A stretch of DNA of 64,000 nt, taken from contig NC_069093.1 of NCBI RefSeq assembly GCF_947172395.1, forward strand, positions 13,675,561 through 13,739,560. Reading direction: 5' to 3'. Below are positions 50,501 through 62,500 of this stretch, in pieces (positions within the stretch are counted from its first letter, which is position 1; every line of letters begins with the position of its first letter). Position numbers and translations under genes: made by a program. The DNA is from Bicyclus anynana. Lineage: Eukaryota; Arthropoda; Insecta; Lepidoptera; Nymphalidae. A model generated the notes under the pieces. That model made no database searches, was not told the DNA's origin, and worked only from the letters and a program-made list of their open reading frames with translations.

Positions 50501-53500
50501 CTAAATGTTGCCAGAAATCCTGCCCCATGCATTGCCAATAAGGTCAGTTGCAATAATTGCAAACAACAAACCGAACTCAACCTTCTTGAGATGGACTCGA
50601 AATGTTTCCAGAAATTCTGTCCCTGTGCATCGCTAATAAGGTCAGTTGCAAGAATTGCAGAAGAAGTATCAAACTAAACCAGTAACCCTCCATGACATCG
50701 ACTCTTAATGTTGCCAGAAATCTGGTCTACGCATCGCTAATAAAGTCAGTCGCAAAAATTGGCAATAACAAAACAGTCTCGAGGGCCAGGTATTAATCCT
50801 GCTTACCTATTCAAGCCTGCTTTATTGGTACGAGTAGGCTTCGTCAGTGACTCGTTATTACATAACTGGCAAAAATGTATGGTTTAGCGATTGTTTAATA
50901 CGCATTCTTTAAGATGCGTTTATACCTCTAACTACGAGTCCTTTTTCACGTAAAACTAAATTAATGTCTTAAATCTTTGTTGCAGAACTACTACGGAGCG
51001 GCGAAAGCCATTTTGTCGGATAATCCTTTGGGGCTCACTTGCGGTATGGTGTGTCCCACCAGCGACTTGTGCGTCGGAGGATGTAATTTACATGCCAGCG
51101 AAGAAGGAGCCATCAACATTGGCGGGCTACAACACTTCGCCGTAGAAGTAAGACCAGTACTCTTGAATTTTAAATAAAAGAAGATGAACTGTCATAATAT
51201 GAGGAATGTCTAAGCTACTTTTTTCTGAAAGATAAAATTGGTTTGTGGCACCGCTACTGAAATGTATGGGCGTTCGTTGAAACTCAGCTTGAGTTCCATA
51301 GTAGAAGAATTTATGATGGGACTTAAGTCATAACGTTTCTCTTAGGGCGTTTCCTGTTAGACTCGGGTCTAAAGTCTAATCAAAATCTAATCTAAAACCA
51401 CGAAGTCAATGTCTAATTGACTCCTATTATATAAAATAGACGTAACCACTGTTTGGTAATAAAATTCACCGTAAATAACAGCATTAATCTTTTACAGATA
51501 TTTATGAAGATGGGGATTCCTCAAACACTAGATCCAAATACGAAGCCCTTGCCTAAAGGAGGTGATCAGAAAATTGCGTTAGTCGGAGGTGGACCTGCCA
51601 GTCTTAGCTGTGCTTGCTTCCTTGCAAGACTGGGCTACAAAGATATAACTGTTTATGAAAAGGAGAAATATCTTGGAGGGCTTAGGTAAGATTTTGATGA
51701 CATCTCTGGTGGTACCAGATCAGTTTAGTAGTTCTCCTAATTGCCTTAGGTCTAGTCTGATGATAGAAAGATGTACAAAAACATTGCTTCAAAGTCGCGA
51801 TGCCAAAGGCGATGCCGCGTTTATAATACATAGAAAATTGGAAAATACTATTCATATTAGGTCAATCAATTTATAAACTTACCTTCTGTATCTCTGTTTC
51901 TATTTAATATAATACTCATCTAGAAAGAGTTGAACTTGTAAAACTCTCGTACTTAACCAAGAGAAAATGTAGCTAACCTTAAAAAGTTAAGGTATAGTAG
52001 ATTAGTTATTACTTGTTTTAAATATTCAAGATGTTTTTAGTTCATCAGAAATCCCTCAATACCGGTTGCCTTACGACGTTGTGCAATACGAAATAGATCT
52101 AATCAAGAATCTTGGAGTGAAATTTGTTACTGGCAGAATGTTATCAACAAAGGACATAACTGTTGATGTGAGTAGTTTTACATTTCTTTGAAACAAAGTC
52201 TCAAAGTTGCTAGGATTTCAACCCCTATCGAAAAATCAGCTTATGAAAATATTTATAAAATGTTTTATTTCAAATACAAATGCAAGTAGTGCAATAATTT
52301 TAATGTCAAACCTGCAGAAGTACATTTTCCTGCTTATACTTCTTGTACCTTCAAGTTGTTCTAAGTTCTCATTCTTAATTGTATTTCAGAGTCTGCTAAA
52401 AGATGGAAATGCTGCAGTTTTCTTAGGTATCGGTCTGCCAGAGCCTAAAAGTGTATCCATATTCAAGGACCTGACACCAAACATGGGCTTTTACACAAGC
52501 AAAGATTTCTTGCCGCTTGTATCAAAAGGGAGCAAGAGAGGTATGCCTTTTATGGCTCAATATACACTTGTATACACTTCCATTTGTCATTCTCAAATAC
52601 AAGATTCAAATACCAAGTTCTTGCCTAAAGATGATAATGATGAAAAAGAATGGAAATCACTTACATTACGTAATTATGTCGTCATAACTTTATGCCAATG
52701 CGACAGGAGAATGATCAGGCATATAGAATCAAGAGTTGTATGTGTGATTTATGTAAAGTCGCAGAGTTTGTAACTCCGGGTTCAGAATTCTAAAATAACC
52801 GTAGATAATTTTTTGTTGATCTAATCTAGGGCTCGAACCTTTGATTTTCGATTAGTCGAACAATTTAATCTCTAGATACGGCAGATGTATAGAGAGCATT
52901 TGACAGAGGACATTAAGCTTTTGACGGCCTCCGTGGGGCAGTGGTATGCGCGGTGGATTTACAAAACGGAGGTCCTGGGTTTGATCCCCGGCTGGGCAGA
53001 TTGAGATTTTCTTGTCCAGGTCTGGCTGGTGGGAGGCTTCGGCCGTGGCTAGTTACCACCCTACCGTACCGCAAAGACGTACCGCCAAGCGATTTAGCGT
53101 TCCGGTACGATGCCGTGTATAAATCGAAAGGGGTGTGGATTTTCATCCTCCTCCTAACAAGTTAGCCCGCTTCCATCTTAGACTGCATCATCACTTACCA
53201 TCAGGTGAGATTGTAGTCAAGGGCTAACTTGTAAAGAATAAAAAAAAAAAAAAAAACGTTAATGTATAAAACTGAAGAACCATTCTTTATTGAAACGAAC
53301 CTTCAGCTTCTACACTTCTTTCTACATCTATATCATATCTGAAAAATAAACGGTAGGTATATTCGGAATATATTGACTATAATAATGAATTATTGTCCAC
53401 AGGTATGTGCGCTTGCAAGGCAGCATTGCCGGAATTATACGGTAACGTGATAGTATTGGGAGCGGGGGATACAGCATTTGACTGTGCCACTTCTGCTTTG

Positions 53501-56500
53501 CGATGCGGTGCCAGGCGAGTGTATGTGGTATTCCGCAAAGGATTTACAAACATCAGAGCTGTGCCAGAAGAGGTGGGTTTTAAACCTTAGTTCGATCAAA
53601 ATTATTTTTACCCAAAACTGGGATTAAAATAGTAGATTATGAAACGGTTATTAGAAAATCAAGAACCTTAACCTTAATCCTTGAGTTTAAAAATAATTTA
53701 ATTACAATATACAGTTCAATAATTTATTTCATGAGATCTGGTATTTTTCGACCGAATGGCGTTAGTGTGTTGCGGAATCGAGTCACAAGGCTGACCTTGT
53801 TAACTATATCTTCATTTAATATATAATTTTTAAATTTACATAATTTGAGTTATGTAATTAAAAAAATAATGCCTTGAAATTTTATAAAATAGAAGATTTT
53901 TCGGTGCATTAACTGACCAGCTTTTTAATAACACATATACCAAAAATATTTAAATGAATCTTGAATCTATATTATTTTATACTGTGCTACAAACATCACA
54001 AATAATATAGCAATATACTTTTAGGTCGATCTAGCCAAAGAAGAGAAGTGCGAGTTCATACCATTTATGTCACCGCAGGAAGTTATAGTAAAGGATGGGA
54101 AGGTACCTACAAATATATATTTTTTATTAGTTTAAATTTAAACTTATTTATCGATCGTTTTTAAAAGTCAAGTCAGTCATTAAGTAGTGATTCTACCACC
54201 GGTTCGAATAGCAAGATTTTACTGAGAATATCCGACATAAAACGTGGCAATCGTTCTATTAAAAAAATGTTGTAATTTGTAATTTACAATTTTAAAATCC
54301 ATGTGATCCTGTCTTCTGTGCAGAATGTGCAGAAGAAAGCATTGCTTCCATGGATATTTGTGATTGAGAAAGTCACACTTCTTTTGTTCTTAGTTCCGCC
54401 TTTATAAACGTAGGATGATACAAGCATCTTCTGCATTTTAGATCGCAGCTTTGAAAATGTGTCGTACTGAACAACTAGACGATGGTGAATGGATAGAGGA
54501 CACAGATCAAATGTTGCAATTGAAAGCTAACTTTATAATATCAGCATTCGGTTCTGGACTTTATGATAGTGATGGTAAGTATGTTTAAATGCATAAATTA
54601 TCCTTAGTTAGTTTAGACCAAAATACTACTCTTTTGGTCCTTCGAGCCGGAATATAGCTAATTATTAAAGCATTGAAGATATGTTTTTAAATATGTGTTT
54701 CCGTGACGGGCCGTATACATTAGCTGCCCAAAAACCACCAAAATTTAATTGCTACCAAATTAACAAAAAAAAATTTAACATCTATTTTCGTTGAAATTTC
54801 AGTAAAAGAAGCAATGTCTGGCGTGAAGCTTAATCGCTGGGATTTGCCAGAAGTGGACAGCACATCTATGCAGAGTGTTTCTAACCCTAGAGTATTTATC
54901 GGAGGTGATTTAGCGGGCTTAGCTGAAACCACGGTGGAATCTGTGAATGATGGCAAATCAGCTGCTTGGTACATGCATTGTTATTTACAGGTCAGTCTCG
55001 AGACCTAAAGTCGCTAGTTTGTTTTTTTATATTAAATAATAATAATTTATTTATTTCAAGCTTCAATAGGCTCATAATTGTGTTAGTAAAAATAGAATGT
55101 GTTAGTAACTTATAAACTAAAGCAAAACTTATTCTATTAAATATATCGTACTAGTAATATGTGTGTCACTACCGCTCCAATCCATTTGACATGGAACAGC
55201 AGTGATTCACATATTTACAGTCCAACCTGCTCGCAATCATTGCAAGAATGCTGTTGGTGCCGCCCCGCACCCTGCGCACCAAGGATCCACAACGTTTGCG
55301 CATTGTGGCGTAAAAACAGTCGACACGCGCATCCGCGAACATCCCCGATGCGCTACAAAAGCGGGGCAACCCCATCAACACCCTGAATGCGTTGTTGTAT
55401 TGTACACGGAGAGCGTTATAAGATTTTTGAGAGTATTTGGCCCACAGACTGCACGTGTAGAAGCTAGTGCAGTATGCTCTGAACAAAGTAATTTTAACGG
55501 CATAGGAACACCGCGCAAACCTGCGGGCCAGCATATTAGCTCTTACTGATAACGCTCTCCGTTCTCTCTCGATATCAGTGTCGTCTCTAAGGTCAGGGGT
55601 CAACATGTGTCCAAGGTACTTGACTTTATTCACTCTCTCTAATGCTACGCGATTCAGCGAGATGGGTGGAAGGGTTAGATTTTTAGATGTTTTACCCTCT
55701 GCCTCAAAGACCATCACTACACTCTTTTTAGTGTTATAGGCAAGACCATGTTTCTCCACATAAGCCTCACATACAGCTATGAGCTTCCTGAGACCACAGA
55801 TTGACGCACTCAACAGCACCATATCATCGGCGTAACTTATGTTATTTAAACACACTCCATCTATGTAGCAGCCGGTTCTAGTGCTGCTGAGCTCGCCAAG
55901 CAAGTCATCCACGTACAGGTTGAATAGCGTAGGTGAGCTTAACCCCCCCTGCCTCACTCCGCACTCCAACCCATACGAGTCTGACAATGCGCCTGCCCAC
56001 CGGACATTGTTGACCTGGTTTCTATACCAATATTTAAAAATATTGGTGAGTTCTGGCGGTAGTTTTGCTTAAATTAAAGCACCTTCTGCTAATTTAGATA
56101 GTGTAACCGTAAGTGGTGTTACTTTGTTGTTATTAAGACAAAACTTGATCTGACACCTGTTAGAAAGTGGTGAAACTGCCCTAAGTCTAAAAGCTTAAAG
56201 CATTTTTTTTATGTTCAAAATTAGATTTAAATCTTTGGATAATTTCGAAAGAAATTCGGGTTGGTAATTGGATTTTTTTAGAAACTGTAGCCTTTAGTTG
56301 AATTGTTTATATTACAGTATTAAGAAATTTTTGTTTTCGTGAACTTTTTTTATACTTACGACTAAAATACGGGTTTTTGGAAGAAAATTATTTGAGTGTA
56401 AATACTCTAAAGTAAACTCTTTTTTCTCTGTTCGACATTTAAGGCATATTTATTGGTTAACGGTGTAGGTTAACGATTTAGTTTTAATGTCAGTAATTTT

Positions 56501-59500
56501 TTTTTGAATTGTAATCTTATTTACTGTTTGTTAACCCAAATAAATTAAAAAAAAAAAAATTATATATATAAGATTTCTGTTATAACTTCAGGGAATACCG
56601 TACGATTCGCCGGTTGAGCTGCCAAAGTTCCACTGTCCCATAGACGAGGTGGATCTATCGGTGGAGGTCTGCGGCATCAAGTTCGAGAACCCATTCGGCT
56701 TAGCCAGCGCTCCGCCCACTACCAGCTCGGCTATGATACGACGCGCGTTCGAGCAAGGCTGGGGCTTTGTAGTCACCAAGACCTTTGGTCTTGATAAGGT
56801 ATTTTGTGTAAAATTTTCATTTTCAGTTATCCCTAGACTACAATTTCATCTGGTGTTAAATGATGATGCGGTCTAAGACGAAAGCGAGCTTACTTGGAAG
56901 AGGTCAAGTTCATTCTACCCTAACCTCTGACGGTTTCTACGCTGCATCATAGCGGAACGCTAAATCGCTGAGCTATACGTCTTTGCCGGCAGGATTATAA
57001 CTAGCCACGGCCGATGCCTACCATAAGACCAGACCTGACTGATCTTTTTATTGGTGATTAAAGACCAACTATTCAATCGATTTTAATGATAGGAAGTTAA
57101 TGACTGAATTATAAGGTCGTGAACCTAATTTAAATTCACCGTAAAACATATTCTAGGGGAAAAGGGATTAAGGAGATGGTTAATAATACTCGTATATTGT
57201 CAACATATGAAAGACAATCTTTTTTGCAGGATCTAGTGACCAACGTGTCCCCTCGTATAGTCCGCGGAGTGACGTCCGGAGAGAACTACGGGCCCGGACA
57301 AGGCTCCTTCCTCAACATCGAGCTCATATCCGAGAAGTGTGAGGAGTATTGGTGTCAGAGTATCACGGAATTGAAACGGGACTTCCCTACTAAGGTTACT
57401 TTTACATTATTTTTATCGCAGAATGCAATAGTTATACTCTGTTTTTTTTCTGATTACTACACTACTACACTAGGTAGTTAGGGCAAAGGCGGAAAGGTAG
57501 TTCTTCCAGTAAACAACAAATTGATTTGTCATGTAATTTCTTTTCAGGTGGTAATAGCATCAATAATGTGTTCTTATAACGAGGAAGACTGGAGGTATCT
57601 GGCGAAAAAGGCAGAAATCTCTGGGGCAGATGCTTTAGAGCTTAACTTATCGTGCCCTCACGGCATGGGCGAGTCCGGAATGGGACTAGCTTGTGGTCAG
57701 GTACGTCAAATCTAATTATTTTATTAATTCTGTATTATATATATTTATACAAACCAAATATTGATTTTTGGTCCTTTGAGCCGTATCGCAATAATAAGTT
57801 GTTAAGAAGTAATTGTGTTGTTGTTTTTCAGTCATATCAACAAAATAATATCTAACCTATATTTATTTTACTCATGTATTAGTATCAAAGGATGTTTTTA
57901 ACGCCTGTATTTTGTAATTAGTTCTTCTTAGATTGATTAAAAAAATTAAAATACTATTTATGTTATTCCAGGATCCAGTTTTAGTGAAGGGAATATCGGA
58001 ATGGGTCCGCGACACGGTCAAAATACCTTTCTTCGTGAAGCTGACCCCCAATATCACCGATATTGTAAACATCGCCGTGGCTGCATATGAGGGTACGCCT
58101 TAATATTGTCATTTACTCAGAATAGGTAAAGAGTAAAATATGTGTGTATATTTATTTTAATTAAATTTTACTCATTCCAGTATAATCCTACTCATTATCT
58201 TGGAGGAGCATATACAAATTTTGTGCTTTTAGTTTTTTAGATTAAAATTGAATTATTTTTTAATTCTAGGCGGAGCAGATGGAGTATCCGCTATTAATAC
58301 AGTATCAGGCCTGATGTCCGTCCGTGCCGATGCTACTCCGTGGCCTCAAGTGGGTAAGTGTTTTGTTAAGTGTTAAGAGTCCCGATTTAGAGAACTTAAG
58401 AACTCATAAGAACAAAGACAAAATGTCAGCGAGTATCATACAAGTTTTGTAGCCGAATCTGGGGAAGGTAACGTGAGACATCACCTAAACGTCGGCAAAG
58501 AAAGGTGGTTGACCAATTTCATACAAATTCTGACCTGGTCATAAAATGCAGTGATTATAAAGGACCTAATGTGTTACCGATAGCTTCTTACATTGGAACT
58601 CATATCTAATTAAACTTTTTCTAAGGCGGATATAAAAGATTAAACAGCGCGTTTCGTTACATTTTCCATTATTAAATTAAATGACATGCAACATTAAAGT
58701 CTTGCGTAACACTTTTGTGTGCTCTATCTATACCTATTAAAGAGTCAGTCGTTTTTAGCAGATAAGATTTGATTCAACTTGTCTACTCGCAAATGATTCA
58801 AAAGAGAAACGGATATCTTAGCATTCCATGGATTCACCCTGCCTGTGCCGGGTCCATCGTATGGCAGAGAGAAAAACTCCGAGCAGATCCTTGAACTTGT
58901 GACCGATGGGGGGTAGGTTAAAGGACTGTTGTATATTAATTTCTATGTATAAATTATCTATGGTACTGATATTGTAAAATGTAGTTGCAACCCCAGGTCC
59001 TTCTTCCTTCCGGCTTAAGGCGAAATACAATACAAGAATTAATATGTCTCTTATTGAAACACCACAAAATACAATTCGAGATCCTTGATACTTATCTAGC
59101 ACTCCCTTCTTTGCCAAATTTGTTAAGATAATACAAGAGCGGCTTGGGACACTTGTTCTAATATTGGTAAAACTTTCTGCAGTTATAGTGAGGCTACGTT
59201 TAAGCGTTAAGGTTTAAGCGATAATTAAAGCCTGTGTCTTCAACGTCCAGGTCGTGAGAAGAACACAACGTACGGCGGCGTGTCAGGCAACGCGACGCGG
59301 CCGATGGGCCTGCGCGCCGTGTCGGCCATTGGCAACGCGCTGCGCGGCTTCCCCGTGCTAGGCATTGGCGGCATCGACTCGGCTGACGCGGCGCTGCAGT
59401 TCATACTGTGCGGCGCGCCTGTTGTGCAGGTACTTGTACTGGATTATTCCCCGTGGTCCCTGCGCCGTAGTCCCTGCAGGGATCACGGGGAATAAATTCT

Positions 59501-62500
59501 CCGTGGTCCCTGCGAGACATATAATACTGCCGAATTAAAAATATGTAGTGATCAACGTTATATTCGATTTATTTTCAATAAATCGGCAATACGTTTAACG
59601 TATTTTTATTGATTAAATCTATCCTATTAACCGACTTCAAAAAAAGGAGGTTATCAATTCTACACGTATGTTTTTTTATTATTATTTTTTTTTTTCATTT
59701 TTTTTTGTGTTACCATCATCATCATCATTTATTTATTAACTAATTTCGAATTTTTTTTGTTTGAAAGAGTATACCTACTTGGTCCCATTTTATTTTCATG
59801 AAAATCGGTTTAGTAATTTTGTATTAAAATCAAAATAACTTAAATACGTCTTTGAAGTCGGACATTTTTGAAAATTTTGCACCTTTCCTTGGTGAGATCA
59901 GAAAGAACAATCACCCATATTTAATCACCTTTTAACAGACTTCAAAAATGGAAGGTTCTCGATTCGACGCGAATTTCTATATTTTAGATTAATTAGTACC
60001 TTATAAATTCGTTATTTATTAACGAATTTCGATACTTTTTATTTCCCGCATTACACTATTTTCCATATTTAAATACGGGGAATAAACGGTTTATTCCCCG
60101 TGGTCCCTGCGCCGTAGTCCCTGCAGGGACCACGGGGAATAAATTCCCCGTGGTCCCTGCGAGACATATAATACTGCCGAATTAAAAATATGTAGTGATC
60201 AATGTTATATTCGATTTATTTTCAATAAATCGAGAATACTTTTAACGTCATGCTTATTACCCACAACTGGCAAATAAATATGGAAAATAGTGTGATGCGG
60301 GAAGTAAAAAGTATCGAAATTCGTTAATAAATAACGAATTTATAAGGTACTAATTAATCTAAAATATAGAAATTCGCGTCGAATCGAGAACCTTCCATTT
60401 TTGAAGTCGGTTAAAAAGTAATTAAATATGGGTGATTGTTCTTTCTGATCTCACCAAGAAAAGGTGCAAAATTTTCAAAAATGTCCGACTTCAAAGACGT
60501 ATTTAAGTTATTTTGATTTTAATACAAAATTACTAAACCGATTTTCATGAAAATAGATGGGACCAAGTATACTCTTTCAAATAAAAAAAAATCGAAATTA
60601 GTTACTAAATAAATGATGATGATGATGGTAACAAACATAAAAAAAGAAAAAAAGTGTAGAATTGATAACCTCCTTTTTTGAAGTCGGTTAATAAGATAGA
60701 TTTAATCAATAAAAATACGTTAAACGTATTCCCGATTAATAAAACTTAAAAAAAATGAAAGAAAATAATTAAAAAAATATACGTGTTTCTACACGTATGT
60801 GTGATTTTTTTGATAACCTCATTTTTTGAAGTCGGTTAATAAGATAAATTTAATCAATAAAAATACGTTAAACGTATTCCCGATGACGTTAAAAGTATTC
60901 TCGATTTATTGAAAATAAATCGAATATAACATTGATCACTACATATTTTTAATTCGGCAGTATTATATGTCTCGCAGGGACCACGGGGAATTTATTCCCC
61001 GTGGTCCCTGCAGGGACTACGGCGCAGGGACCACGGGGAATAAACCGAATAAACCACTTGTACCTAGTAGAACCTCGCAGTTTCGACCGCGTAGTCGCCT
61101 TTCCCGTAGGAATATGGGGATAAAATATAGCCTGTGTTATTCTCTGACAACTTCAGCTTGCTTCTGGTGAAATATTTTTTCAAATCGGTCAGTTTCAAAC
61201 ATAGGCATAAAAAACAATTACACTCAATCGTGAGTCGCAGTAGTTGTGCGGTTTTATGCACTAATTTAATGTTACACTGGTTATTAATATGTGTGATGAA
61301 TGGACTGTATTTATTTGTAATTTTGTATGTATGTATGTTTGCTGATTTCTGCCAAAACCAAACAAGTAACTTGTGATCCACACCAACCTTGCATCACTCG
61401 CCCCCACGGCAACACGGCAAGACTAAGGAGAGCCTGCGACTTGGGGTAGTTCTTTTTTGAGGAGGCAGGCACACACAGATTGTTCTTGCAAGAAAAACGT
61501 TTTCTTATATTTAACGCGCGCACACGGTGCGAATTTGTTTCTTAGGCACGGCCGAATGAAAGAAACACGCTTACAGGTACGACATGCACACAGCACGGCT
61601 GGATGATGCAATATGTGGCACGGTAGTCCAAGATGGCGTCTTCCAGAGATGACGCTGCTCAGTTGTCAAACCGACATCTGACATTGATTGACAATTGACA
61701 CAATTCTAATGTGGTTTTTCTCAAACTACCTGCATGATCGAACAGTAGTATCTCATACTCAACTAGGTACTTAATATTGCAGTATCATCATCATCATATA
61801 GGTACTTAAAAGAAACTCGGTAATCCGGCCCTCCGATAAACAGATACTTCCCTATAATTCAGCTTTCTCTAAATTTTAATAGTGCTACATTTCTAATAGC
61901 TAGTCTAATAGTGGAGTCCGAGTCTGTCTTACCTTTATTATTGCTTAAGCTTATTAATACCTACTCTTACTTGTTCGCTTCTTTATCTACGTACCTACGT
62001 TGTATCCTACCTACCTATTACTTACTTAGCTTAGGTATTAGGTCCTGAATTATGATAAATGGGGATAGTTTTCATCATTCCGAAGAAAGTATCTAAGCCA
62101 TGAACTTGAAAAATTGAGAAGACGTATAAAAATTGTTAACTCCAAAAGTCCCATGACCTATCTTCTATATTTGCCTATATATTTATCTTTGAAGCAATGG
62201 CCGACATATTTTCGTTATGTATTCTACCAGGTCTGCAGCGCGGTACAGAACCAAGACTTCACACTTATCGACGACTACGTGACTGGTCTGAAAGCGTTAC
62301 TGTATGTCCGGTCGTTGGGACTGTCGGGCTGGACCGGACAGTCTCCGCCCACTGTCAAACACCAGAAGGGCAAATCCGTTCAGACCTTGTATGACGAGAA
62401 TGGAAAGGTATTATGCCTCTATTTAATAGACTTTTTTTTTATTGGCTCATTTAGTTATTTCAGCATATCGTCTCCAAAGAGTAAAAAAATCTTTTGTAGG

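Noticed and set aside
52207..52773. 188-codon frame overlapping DPYD exon 7 as a separate gene
   Set aside because: Its middle is simply exon 7 of DPYD; the rest is intron on both sides.
58818..59117. 99-codon minus-strand open frame in DPYD intron 16
   Set aside because: No recognisable domain, lies in an intron, and its length is within chance expectation; perhaps a repeat, but not supported as a gene.
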